A DNA stretch of 63,537 nt from positions 1-63,537 of the forward strand of contig WRFH01000008.1 in the NCBI GenBank assembly GCA_009778915.1, given 5' to 3'. The position numbers were made by a program, and so were the translations under genes. A model generated the notes under the pieces. That model ran no database searches and was not told the DNA's origin. It was given only the letters and a program-made list of their open reading frames with translations. This DNA comes from Elusimicrobiota bacterium. GTDB lineage: Bacteria > Elusimicrobiota > Elusimicrobia > Elusimicrobiales > Elusimicrobiaceae. This document shows positions 15,580 through 23,644 of this stretch, piece after piece (position 1 is the first letter of the stretch; each line of letters begins with the position of its first letter).

Positions 15580-15617
15580 AAAAAATATTCTGTTCAAACG
15601 AACAGAATATTTTTTTA
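15580..15617. terminator. Bidirectional terminator between lysA and the tRNA gene
   Basis: AAAAATATTCTGTTC-AAAC-GAACAGAATATTTTTTT forms a long stem with T-runs on both strands. It serves lysA on the plus strand and the tRNA at 15626 on the minus strand. Confidence 0.9.
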
Positions 15618-15625
15618 TAAATTCA

Positions 15626-15699
15626 TGTCACCGGGTGGGCTCGAACCACCGACCTGGCGCTTATGAAACGCCCGCTCTAACCGGCTGAGCTACGGTGAC
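15626..15699 (-). tRNA. tRNA with CAT anticodon (elongator Met; Ile2 possible)
   Basis: 74 nt without encoded CCA. Acceptor GTCACCG/CGGTGAC, D-arm GCTC...GAGC, anticodon stem GGCGT/GCGCC with loop TTCATAA, T-arm GGTGG-TTCGAGC-CCACC, discriminator A. The fully paired first base pair (G1-C72) shows it is not the initiator, which is at 40824. Lysidine-modified Ile tRNA also has CAT and cannot be excluded from the sequence. Confidence 0.95.
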
Positions 15700-15754
15700 G
15701 TAATAATACATTATATCAAATACAACCTACAGCCAACAATTCTCAGACGTAAAA

Positions 15755-17467
15755 TCACTTTGCGGCTGCCTCTTTCATCTTGCCGGCTATCTCAACTAAG
15801 TTCCACCGCGCGGTGTCTTTGGACGTACGCGCTTTATATTCACATTCATTTTGTTCTAACGTTCTTGTGCTTACAACTATTCTGTGCGGTATGCCTATGA
15901 GGTCGGCGTCTTTAAATTTTATGCCCGGGCGTTCGGCGCGGTCATCGTACAAAACTTCAAAACCGGCGTCAGTCAGTTTTTTATAAACTTCTTCCGCCGT
16001 TTCTTTAACTTTCGGGTTAATGTCTGCGTCAATGGATGCAAGATATACGTCAAACGGCGCGAGCGGCGCGGGCCAGATTATGCCGTTTGCGTCGTGGCTT
16101 TGTTCAATGGCGGCGGCTACCACACGGCTTATGCCTATGCCGTAGCAGCCCATGATGAACGGTTTTGATTTTTGCTTCTCATCCAAAAATTCTGCTTTCA
16201 TGGAAACGGAATATTTGGTGCCCAGTTTAAAAGTGTGCCCCACTTCAATGCCGCGCGTAAAGGTAAACCTGCCGCCGCATTTGCCGCAGGTGTCGCCGGG
16301 CGCGGCGATTTTTAAATCAGCGTAAATTTCCGGCTCAAAGTCGCGGCCGGGGTTGACGTTAATCGTATGCACGTCTTTTTCATTGCCGCCGGCCACGCCG
16401 TTGACAACTCCGCGCACGTGATAATCCGCCAGCAGTTTCACGCCCTTTTCTTTAAGCCCCATAGGTCCTGCAAAACCAACAGAAGAACCCGTCAGCTTCA
16501 CATAAACTTCCTCATTAGCCTTCTCAAGTTCGGAAGCTTTGAGTAGAGCTTTTAATTTATGCTCATTAAGTTCATGGTCCCCGCGCATGAGAGCCGCGAC
16601 GGGTTTACCGTCAGCTACAAAAACCAGCAGTTTAATTAAATCTTCCGGTTTGCGTCCCAGCATTTTTGCAACGTCCTCGACGCTGTGCGCGCCGGGGGTA
16701 GCGACTTTTTCCATCGGCTTCAAATCTTTCGCGGCGGGATAAACGGGCGGCTTAATTTCCGCTTTCTCGGTATTAGCCGCGTAACCACATAGCGGACAGT
16801 TGGCAATGGCGTTCTCGCCGGTGTCGGCAAGCACCATAAACTCGTGCGAAAAATTGCCGCCGATGGCGCCGGTGTCGGCCTCGACGGGTTTAAATTTAAA
16901 ACCGCAGCGCGTGAAAATTCTGACATAAGCGTCATAAATTTCCTGATAGTGTTTGTTAATGCTTTCTTCGTCCGCGTGAAAGGAATATCCGTCTTTCATA
17001 TAAAATTCCCGTGCGCGCATTACACCGAAACGCGGGCGTATTTCGTCGCGGAATTTGGACGCGAACTGGTATAAAGAAACCGGCAGCTGCTTATAAGACG
17101 TAACGTCGCGCCGGACTAAATTTGTAATGACTTCCTCGGCGGTAGGCGCAAAACAAAACTCCGCCCCTTTGCGGTCTTTTATGCGGAGCAGTTCTTTGCC
17201 GTAATACGCCCACCGGCCGCTTTCTTCCCAAAGTTCTTTAGGCTGGATTAAAGGCAGCCATACTTCGCTGCTGCCTGCGGCGTTCATTTCTTCGCGCACA
17301 ATCTGCTCAACCTTTTTTAGAACCTTAAGGCCGAGCGGCAGCCATTCATAAATCCCGCTGGCCGTCTTGCGTATCAACCCCGCGCGCAGCATAAGTTTTG
17401 CGGAAACGGTATCCGCGTCCTTAGGCGCCTCTTTTAAAGTAGGTAAATAATATTTTGATAATCTCAT
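15755..17467 (-). CDS. proS: Prolyl-tRNA synthetase (bacterial type)
   Basis: Charges tRNA-Pro. The 570-residue length and the YbaK-like editing insert (about 220-380) mark the bacterial ProS form. Class II motifs: motif 1 in AGLIRKTASGIYEWLPLG, motif 2 around FRDEIRPRFGVMRAREFYMKD (about 138-160), motif 3 in MGCYGIGISRVVAA (about 440). It is the last gene of the cdsA-dxr-rseP-ispG-proS series; its start overlaps the ispG stop by 4 nt. No hairpin terminator is obvious between it and the tRNA gene. Confidence 0.98.
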   Translation of the reverse strand: MRLSKYYLPTLKEAPKDADTVSAKLMLRAGLIRKTASGIYEWLPLGLKVLKKVEQIVREEMNAAGSSEVWLPLIQPKELWEESGRWAYYGKELLRIKDRKGAEFCFAPTAEEVITNLVRRDVTSYKQLPVSLYQFASKFRDEIRPRFGVMRAREFYMKDGYSFHADEESINKHYQEIYDAYVRIFTRCGFKFKPVEADTGAIGGNFSHEFMVLADTGENAIANCPLCGYAANTEKAEIKPPVYPAAKDLKPMEKVATPGAHSVEDVAKMLGRKPEDLIKLLVFVADGKPVAALMRGDHELNEHKLKALLKASELEKANEEVYVKLTGSSVGFAGPMGLKEKGVKLLADYHVRGVVNGVAGGNEKDVHTINVNPGRDFEPEIYADLKIAAPGDTCGKCGGRFTFTRGIEVGHTFKLGTKYSVSMKAEFLDEKQKSKPFIMGCYGIGISRVVAAAIEQSHDANGIIWPAPLAPFDVYLASIDADINPKVKETAEEVYKKLTDAGFEVLYDDRAERPGIKFKDADLIGIPHRIVVSTRTLEQNECEYKARTSKDTARWNLVEIAGKMKEAAAK

Positions 17468-18543
17468 ATTTTCCGCTCTCTGATTTTATTTAAAATTGTT
17501 TCTATCCATTTTTTCTGCGGGATTTTGCCTGATTGCGCGCCGCGCTCAAACCAAATGCCCTCGCCTTTGCCGCCGGCTATGCCGAAATCAGCGTCTCTTG
17601 CTTCGCCGGGGCCGTTTACTATGCAGCCCATTACGGCTATTTTCATTCCCGTGGACTTTTTTAGAAGTTCAGCATCGCTGTAAATTTTTTCTTCCAGCTC
17701 TTTTACCGCCGCGCCCACGTCGACGTTGCAGCGGCCGCATGTCGGACAGGAAATAATGTCCGGGCCGAATTCGCGCAGGCCGAGAGCCTTTAAAATTTCA
17801 TAAGCCGCGCGCACCTGCATGGCCGGGTATTCCGTCAGGGAAACTCTTATCGTCGCGCCTATGCCTTTTTGCAAAAGGGTGCCAAGCGCGATGGAACTTT
17901 TTACCGTGCCCGCTAAAAAGCTGCCGGCTTCCGTCAGGCCGATATGCAGCGGCACATCTGACATTTTTGCAAATTTTTCGTTGGCAGCAACCGTGCGCGC
18001 CGTATCGTCGGCTTTAAGCGAAACCAAAACGTTTTTAAAATTTAATTTTTCTAAAATATTTACCTGCTCAAACGCTTCGTCAACCATGATTTGCGCCCAT
18101 TTTTCAGTCGTCAAATCCGGAGAGCCGGAAATATTTTTCAGATATTTAACAGAGCCGGCGTTTACGCCGATACGCATGGCAACGCCGTTGTCTTTGCACG
18201 CGCGGACCACCTCTTCCACATTTTTAATGTCGCCTATATTGCCCGGGTTAATGCGTACTTTGTCAACGCCCTGCTTAATTGCCTCAAGCGCGAGTTTGTA
18301 ATCAAAATGAATGTCCACCACCAGCGGCGTATGAATTTGCTTTTTAATTTCGCCCAGTTTTTTCGCGGCGTCCATATCGGGCACCGCCACGCGGTTAATT
18401 TCACAGCCGGCGTTTTCCAGACGTAAAATTTGGGCGGCGGTGGCTTTGGCATCGCGCGTGTCGGTATTACACATGCTCTGCACGCGCACCGGGTTTTTGC
18501 CGCCTAAAATAAATTTGCCTACTTTGACTTCGCGTGTTTTCAT
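17464..18543 (-). CDS. ispG: 4-hydroxy-3-methylbut-2-en-1-yl diphosphate synthase
   Basis: A [4Fe-4S] enzyme of the non-mevalonate isoprenoid pathway, converting MEcPP to HMBPP. 359 residues: the TIM-barrel part starts with FILGGKNPVRVQSMCNTDTRD. The C-terminal part holds the cluster cysteines in ISCPTCGRCNVDV (about 262-272) and GCIVNGPGEA (about 305). It sits in one operon with dxr, the second enzyme of the same pathway, and with uppS-pathway lipid genes nearby. Confidence 0.97.
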   Translation of the reverse strand: MKTREVKVGKFILGGKNPVRVQSMCNTDTRDAKATAAQILRLENAGCEINRVAVPDMDAAKKLGEIKKQIHTPLVVDIHFDYKLALEAIKQGVDKVRINPGNIGDIKNVEEVVRACKDNGVAMRIGVNAGSVKYLKNISGSPDLTTEKWAQIMVDEAFEQVNILEKLNFKNVLVSLKADDTARTVAANEKFAKMSDVPLHIGLTEAGSFLAGTVKSSIALGTLLQKGIGATIRVSLTEYPAMQVRAAYEILKALGLREFGPDIISCPTCGRCNVDVGAAVKELEEKIYSDAELLKKSTGMKIAVMGCIVNGPGEARDADFGIAGGKGEGIWFERGAQSGKIPQKKWIETILNKIRERKI

Positions 18544-18544
18544 T

Positions 18545-18802
18545 TTATTTTGCCAAAAAATAGTCTATCAAAAGTTTTATAACATACGCCATTCCGCCTA
18601 CAACAGATGCAACCATATAAATCAGCACAATCCAAACCATTATTTTTTGTGTTTTTGTTCTTGCGGATATTCTTACATCGTACGGGAATTCTTTAACGGG
18701 CACTAAATTCTCGGCGCCTCCGTCCTCGTCAAACTTGGTTAAGGCGTTTCTTGTCTGATTGGATAACATTCCGATTATTTCTTTTTTTCTTTCTTCTGAC
18801 AT
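18545..18802 (-). CDS. Small membrane protein, unknown
   Basis: 85 residues. A charged N-terminal half (SEERKKEIIGML, FDEDGGAENLVPV) is followed by one or two membrane helices (about 53-82). It lies 1 nt upstream of ispG and 10 nt downstream of the 138-residue gene in the same operon, with an AGGAGG ribosome-binding site. No family was recognised. The conserved operon position suggests it is a real gene. Confidence 0.65.
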   Translation of the reverse strand: MSEERKKEIIGMLSNQTRNALTKFDEDGGAENLVPVKEFPYDVRISARTKTQKIMVWIVLIYMVASVVGGMAYVIKLLIDYFLAK

Positions 18803-18812
18803 TAAAAACCTC

Positions 18813-19229
18813 CTATATAACCCATAAAATCATATAAAAAGTTATCGCTACTAAACAAAAAGTTACGCCAAAAGCGCGCCAGATTTTCTGCCCCGTCGTA
18901 AGTTCCACCGGATGGCCGAACCCGCGTTCGTCGCGTTCAAACCTCGCAATCGGGAACAGCGGCACGTAAAACGGCGCGAAATATAAACAGTCGCCAAGCG
19001 GCACGGACAGCAGCGGCATACTGCGGCGGAGCGGATTTCTCTCGTGCAGCGGAATATCCTGGCCGTCTTCCAGGCCCATTTTCCGCCTGAACTTACAGCC
19101 TATTTCCACGCGCTCAAGCAAAATTTTTTCTTCGGCGGAGAACGGGCGCGGCAGTTTTTTTAAATCTTCAAACGCGGCGCAGTATTCGAAATTTTTTATT
19201 TTATTTTTGATTTCGTCAAGCCGCATCAT
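18813..19229 (-). CDS. C-terminally membrane-anchored protein, unknown
   Basis: 138 residues. The N-terminal part is soluble and helical (LDEIKNKIKNFEYCAAFEDLKKL). A central PLLSVPLGDCLYFAPFYVPLFPIARF segment could associate with the membrane. The final helix (about 116-138) is clearly transmembrane. The start could be either of two adjacent ATGs (19229 or 19226). It begins 3 nt after the rseP stop and is cotranscribed with it. Function is unknown. Confidence 0.6.
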   Translation of the reverse strand: MMRLDEIKNKIKNFEYCAAFEDLKKLPRPFSAEEKILLERVEIGCKFRRKMGLEDGQDIPLHERNPLRRSMPLLSVPLGDCLYFAPFYVPLFPIARFERDERGFGHPVELTTGQKIWRAFGVTFCLVAITFYMILWVI

Positions 19230-19232
19230 AAA

Positions 19233-20354
19233 TTATTTTCCCGTCTGCGCCGGCTGTTCCGCCGCAGGGGGCGCTGCCGGTTTAACAATTCTCTTAACGT
19301 CACCCACCGTGGCATACAAAACAAGCAAAATCAGTAACACGAGGCCGATGTCAAGACTTCTTTTTACAAATTTCTCCGTCGGCGATTTGCCGGAAATTCC
19401 TTCCCACAAAAACATCAGCGCGTAACCGCCGTCAAGCACCGGAATGGGGAATAAATTAAACAGGCCGACGGCAAGACTCAAAAGCCCTATAAGCCATATA
19501 AAATCCATGACGCTTGTGCTTACAGCTTTATGAATGATGCTGACTATGCCGACGGGCCCAGCCAAATCCGGCGCTTTTTTGGCGGCGATACTTTTATAAA
19601 TCGAGGTCAGCGAAAATTTTGTCCAGTACCAGCACTGGTAAGCTCCGGCGGCAACCGCCGAAAAAATAGTGACTCTGTTATAAACCGGTTTGGCCGTTAT
19701 ACCCAAAATACCGCCGGACGCGTGGAAATCCGCGTAAGCCACAGGCGCGTTAATAATCTCCGAACCGCTTCTGAAAGACAACACAAAATCAGCGTCGATT
19801 TTTTTAACACTGTCCAAAACGTCCTGCCAATTGTTCATTATTACGCCGTTCAGCGCTATTATTTGGTCGCCGCTTTTTACGCCGGATTTGTCCGCGCTCA
19901 TGCCGGCAAGAACAGTGTCAACCACCGGCGGGATTTTGTTTAAATCACTTTCCGCAATCTGCCCCGCAGCCAGCGCAAGCCCGGTAAAAATTACAAAAGC
20001 CAGAACATAATTCATGCTCGCGCCAGATATAACCATCAAAAATTTCTGCCACCATTTTTTGGACGCGAATTCATGTTTTTTCGGCGCGTGTTTGCCGTCT
20101 TTATTATCGACAAACATTTCCCCCGCCGGGTTTACAAAACCGCCGAACGGGACGGCGCGCACGCAGTATTTTGTGTGGCCTCTCTTTTTAGACCACAGAA
20201 TTTTGCCTAGTCCGAAAGAAAATTCCAGCACTCTTATTCCCGTCAGCCGGCACATAATATAGTGGCCGAATTCATGTATTAAAATTATCGGGCTTAACAC
20301 GACCAGCACGGCGACCGCCGTCACAAAAAAGGAAAATATTTTTGATTCTAACAT
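19233..20354 (-). CDS. rseP: Site-2 intramembrane metalloprotease
   Basis: Cleaves membrane-bound anti-sigma factors and signal-peptide remnants in the inner membrane. 373 residues. The zinc site HEFGH is in the first helix (about 27-31). One PDZ domain is visible (about 135-200; GVKSGDQIIALNG). The second metal-site motif is NLFPIPVLDGG (about 305). C-terminal helices end in a Pro/Ala/Gln tail. It follows dxr directly with no gap, as in many bacteria. Confidence 0.95.
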   Translation of the reverse strand: MLESKIFSFFVTAVAVLVVLSPIILIHEFGHYIMCRLTGIRVLEFSFGLGKILWSKKRGHTKYCVRAVPFGGFVNPAGEMFVDNKDGKHAPKKHEFASKKWWQKFLMVISGASMNYVLAFVIFTGLALAAGQIAESDLNKIPPVVDTVLAGMSADKSGVKSGDQIIALNGVIMNNWQDVLDSVKKIDADFVLSFRSGSEIINAPVAYADFHASGGILGITAKPVYNRVTIFSAVAAGAYQCWYWTKFSLTSIYKSIAAKKAPDLAGPVGIVSIIHKAVSTSVMDFIWLIGLLSLAVGLFNLFPIPVLDGGYALMFLWEGISGKSPTEKFVKRSLDIGLVLLILLVLYATVGDVKRIVKPAAPPAAEQPAQTGK

Positions 20355-21542
20355 TTAGACAACCGCCTTTTTATATTTTTTATTTTTTAATAATTCCAAA
20401 GTTTTTTCTTTAGCCCACGCGTCAATTTCCACGGCTTCCGTCAGAGTAACCTTTCCCGCGCGGCCGGGAAAACCGTCAAGCGCCGTGTAAATAAGTTTGG
20501 GAATATCGGTAAATAAAATCTCTTCTTTCAAATACGCGTCGACGGCAATTTCATCCGCCGCGCTGAGCACCGCAGGGAAACCGCCGCCCTTTTGCGCCGC
20601 CCACAGCGCGAGTTCCAGGCACGGAAATTTTTTAAAGTCCGGCGTTAAAAATTCAAGTTTAGCGATATCCCGTATGCCCAGTTTTCTGACGGGGCTGGGC
20701 ATGCGCTTCGGATAAGTAATCGCGTATTGTATGGGCACGCGCATATCCGGCAAAGACATTTGCGCCAGAACGCTGCCGTCGTTAAACTCAACCGCAGAAT
20801 GTATAATTGACTGCGGGTGCACTACGATTTCAATTTTGGACAATGGCGTGTTGAACAGGTGCATTATCTCAATCGCTTCAAAACCTTTGTTCATCAAAGT
20901 GGCGGAATCTATCGTAATTTTTTTACCCATTACCCATTTGGGATGCGCGAGCGCGGCCTCAGGTTTAACGCGGCTCAACGCGCCTTTATAATGCAAAAAT
21001 GGACCGCCGGACGCCGTTAACAGCAGCCTTGAAATATCTTCTTCCTTCCGCCCGGCCGGCGTGCCCTGCAACGCCTGGAAAATGGCGGACGGCTCGGAGT
21101 CAACGGGAAGGAGCGTCGCTTTCCATCTGTAACATTCTTCCATTATACTGCGCCCGGCCATGACTATGGGTTCTTTATTTGCAAGCGCTATTGTTTTTCC
21201 GCTTTTTATCGCGGACACCAGAGGCATAAACCCGACGGAGCCGACTAAACCGTTCACAATTAAATCCGCGCTCGGCACCGACGACAGAAATATCAGACTG
21301 TCAATATCCGGCGGCAGCAGTTTTGTCGTGGGCGGGACAAAGGGTTTTATTTTCTGGTAGCTGTTCTCGTTCAACACGGCGGCAAAGCGCGGCTTAAACT
21401 TTTGCATCTGTTTAATAAATAAATCCGCGTTGGCGTTTGCCGTTATCGCCAGCACGCTGAACTCCGGCCCCAGCCTTTCAATTACGTCTAAGGCGGATAC
21501 ACCTATCGAACCCGTCGAACCCAAAACTACAATATTTTTCAT
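20355..21542 (-). CDS. dxr: 1-deoxy-D-xylulose 5-phosphate reductoisomerase
   Basis: The second step of the non-mevalonate isoprenoid pathway (DXP to MEP, NADPH-dependent). 395 residues. The N terminus has the nucleotide-binding VLGSTGSIGVSAL. ANKEPIVMAG (about 121) and VDSEPSAIFQAL (about 150, metal/substrate site) are characteristic, as is HPQSIIHSAVEFNDGSVLAQM (about 242). Its start overlaps the cdsA stop by 4 nt. Confidence 0.98.
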   Translation of the reverse strand: MKNIVVLGSTGSIGVSALDVIERLGPEFSVLAITANANADLFIKQMQKFKPRFAAVLNENSYQKIKPFVPPTTKLLPPDIDSLIFLSSVPSADLIVNGLVGSVGFMPLVSAIKSGKTIALANKEPIVMAGRSIMEECYRWKATLLPVDSEPSAIFQALQGTPAGRKEEDISRLLLTASGGPFLHYKGALSRVKPEAALAHPKWVMGKKITIDSATLMNKGFEAIEIMHLFNTPLSKIEIVVHPQSIIHSAVEFNDGSVLAQMSLPDMRVPIQYAITYPKRMPSPVRKLGIRDIAKLEFLTPDFKKFPCLELALWAAQKGGGFPAVLSAADEIAVDAYLKEEILFTDIPKLIYTALDGFPGRAGKVTLTEAVEIDAWAKEKTLELLKNKKYKKAVV

Positions 21543-22354
21543 ATAAAAAATAAAACCGCGTAATAAAATATCGGCGCGAGCAACAGGTAAGAATCAAACC
21601 TGTCCAAAAAGCCGCCGTGCCCCGGCAGCAGGTTTGAAGAATCTTTTACGCCGGTGCTGCGCTTGAGCACGCTTTCCGCCAAATCAGAAATTTGGCCGAC
21701 GACGGCTATCAGTAAACCGAGAATTGCCGCTTCCCAGTGGGTAAGCAGCACGGGCAAAAGCAGCGCCCGCAGCCCTATGGCCGCGCCCACGGCAAACAAC
21801 GTGCCGCCGATTGCGCCTTCCCATGTTTTTTTAGGGCTGACTTCTTTATTCATTTTATGTCTGCCGAAAAGCATGCCGGTAAAATAGGCCATAGTGTCGC
21901 ACACCCAGACGGTTATAAGCATAAAAAGAGTCAGGTATTCGCCGTAATTTTCAATATCGCGTAAATTAATCAGGTGCGCCAGCGTCCACGGTATAAAAAA
22001 TACGCCGAAAAACGTAAACGCCACGCGTTCCACGGACCGGCGCGGCGTGATTACCTCCACAAACATAATGCCGAAAATAACAAAACTGATTGTAAACGGA
22101 TAAAGATTGTCCGGCATATTTGCAGCCGCCGCGCTGCGGCCCAAAATAGCCGCCGCCGCCATAATGAGGCCGAAAAACATAAGCGAAAACATGTGCACCG
22201 GCTTGCGCCCCGCCTTCATAATAAGGCCGTATTCATACAGGCACAACGCTATGACGCACGCGACAAAAGCCATATAAACAAGACCGCCAAAATGTATGGC
22301 GGCGATAATAAGCGGAATGCCTATTAAGGCGGTAATAATCCTGGGAAGCAACAT
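21539..22354 (-). CDS. cdsA: Phosphatidate cytidylyltransferase
   Basis: Makes CDP-diacylglycerol for phospholipid synthesis in the inner membrane. 271 residues, about eight membrane helices. The C-terminal CDS signature is present (SVLKRSTGVKDSSNLLPGH followed by GGFLDRFDS, about 235-260). It is the first gene of the cdsA-dxr-rseP-ispG-proS operon. No ribosome-binding site is present; TAAAAT ends 6 nt before the ATG, so the operon mRNA is probably leaderless. Confidence 0.95.
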   Translation of the reverse strand: MLLPRIITALIGIPLIIAAIHFGGLVYMAFVACVIALCLYEYGLIMKAGRKPVHMFSLMFFGLIMAAAAILGRSAAAANMPDNLYPFTISFVIFGIMFVEVITPRRSVERVAFTFFGVFFIPWTLAHLINLRDIENYGEYLTLFMLITVWVCDTMAYFTGMLFGRHKMNKEVSPKKTWEGAIGGTLFAVGAAIGLRALLLPVLLTHWEAAILGLLIAVVGQISDLAESVLKRSTGVKDSSNLLPGHGGFLDRFDSYLLLAPIFYYAVLFFI

Positions 22355-22360
22355 AGATAA

Positions 22361-22366
22361 ATTTTA
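22361..22366 (-). promoter_or_regulatory. -10 box of the cdsA operon, leaderless type
   Basis: TAAAAT on the minus strand, 6 nt (TTATCT) before the cdsA ATG. No ribosome-binding sequence lies between them. Confidence 0.5.
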
Positions 22367-22443
22367 CTAAATTAATAGGAGTGCTTCGCACACCTTATAA
22401 TGATGATGGGCTTTGGTCGTAAAATGGCGGCTTCCACATTTGG

Positions 22444-22527
22444 CAGATTTTTGATTTTTTGCTCCTCACCGTACCCTGCGGGTACTTGAATGTCGTCGCA
22501 AGAAAATCAAAACTCCGCTCAAATCTG
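22444..22527. repeat. Long imperfect hairpin element in a 246-nt gene-free stretch
   Basis: Nested inverted repeats are visible: CAGATTT (22444-22450) with AAATCTG (22521-22527); TTTTGATTTTTTGC (22449-22462) with GCAAGAAAATCAAAA (22498-22512); and an inner GTACCC-TGC-GGGTAC (22471-22486 region). The flanking 22367-22443 and 22528-22600 hold no gene start with a ribosome-binding site. A minus-strand frame through it (ending ...IIIIRCAKHSY then a stop) has no start. It may be a dispersed repeat or a 3'-end RNA structure of the dehydrogenase gene. Confidence 0.45.
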
Positions 22528-22600
22528 AAAGCGGGGTAACGACGTTGGTTCGCCTCTTCGGTGCTGCTTGGCTCTGCGGCTAAATTTTGCGGGACAGGAA

Positions 22601-23635
22601 TCAGATTTTTGGTTCGCTGGGACGGCCTAGTTCCGGGCGGAAGTAATAGACTATATTATTGCAGCTATGGTCCATGATTCTGTTTTTGGCTTCCAGCGTG
22701 TCGAAGGCTATGTGCGGCGTTACAATAACGTTTTTTACTTCTAAAAGTTTAGTATTAATTGACAAAATGACCAAATCTTCTTTGGAAACTTTTTCAATTT
22801 GCGCGACATTGTTTTTCTGTATAAGCAAACCTTCGTCTTCCAGCACGTCAAGCGCGGCGCCGGCCACTTTGCCGCTGTGTAACGCCTCATACAACGCTTT
22901 ATTGTCAATCAAATCACCGCGCGCGGTGTTGATTATATAAACGCCGCGTTTCATATCCGCGAAAGCTTTGGCGTTAAGCAGATGGTAATTTTCTTTGGTC
23001 GACGGAGAGTGAAGAGAAATAATGTCCGCGTTTTTTATAAGATAATCTAGCGAAACGTATTTAAAACCCAAAAGTCCTTCATACGCCGCCGACGGATAAG
23101 GATCATACGCGATTACTTTCAAACCTAGCGCTATCGCCTTTTTCGCCACGCTTCTGCCTATCGCGCCCATGCCGACAACGCCCAGCGTCCACGCGCTCAA
23201 ATCGCGGCCCGTGTAATTATTTATTTCAATTTTCAGGCCGTTTTTCATGTCATTATTGGCGCGGACTATAAAACGGGTGAGAGCGAGAATCATCGCGATG
23301 GTATATTCGGCCACCGTCGTCTCTCCGTAATTGGGCACGTTGAAAACGCGTATGCCGTGAGATTTGCAGTAAGCGGTGTCCAGATTATCAAAACCGGTGG
23401 AACGGCAGGCGACAAATTTCAGGTTTTTAAATTTGGCCAAATCCGCGGCGCCGAGTTTACTGTTCATGTCAAAAACCGCAATGCCCGCCGCGTCATAAAA
23501 GCCGTCCTCTGCCGTTATATCCAGCGGGCCTTTAGGCGTCTGAAAAAATTCTACGTTATCCCCCGCGTTTTTTAATATTTCCATATTCGGTTTAATATTA
23601 TCAACGCTGAAAAACACTACCTTGCTCTCAGTCAT
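22601..23635 (-). CDS. D-isomer 2-hydroxyacid dehydrogenase (D-lactate-dehydrogenase-like)
   Basis: 344 residues of the NAD-dependent D-2-hydroxyacid dehydrogenase family. It has the catalytic Arg/His layout (RSTGFDNLD; NTARGDLID; TPHIAFDT) and the nucleotide-binding GVVGMGAIGRSVAKKA (about 152-167). An insert with LLIQKNNVAQIEKV before the C-terminal His motif resembles D-lactate dehydrogenases, so pyruvate reduction during fermentation is the likeliest role. Glyoxylate or hydroxyacid reductase activity remains possible. An AAGGGGGG site precedes the ATG. It begins 9 nt after the large upstream gene. Confidence 0.9.
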   Translation of the reverse strand: MTESKVVFFSVDNIKPNMEILKNAGDNVEFFQTPKGPLDITAEDGFYDAAGIAVFDMNSKLGAADLAKFKNLKFVACRSTGFDNLDTAYCKSHGIRVFNVPNYGETTVAEYTIAMILALTRFIVRANNDMKNGLKIEINNYTGRDLSAWTLGVVGMGAIGRSVAKKAIALGLKVIAYDPYPSAAYEGLLGFKYVSLDYLIKNADIISLHSPSTKENYHLLNAKAFADMKRGVYIINTARGDLIDNKALYEALHSGKVAGAALDVLEDEGLLIQKNNVAQIEKVSKEDLVILSINTKLLEVKNVIVTPHIAFDTLEAKNRIMDHSCNNIVYYFRPELGRPSEPKI

Positions 23636-23644
23636 AATCCCCCC

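Noticed and set aside
15626-15699. Second initiator tRNA
   Set aside because: It has a fully paired G1-C72 and elongator-type D-arm, so it is an elongator Met or Ile2 tRNA.
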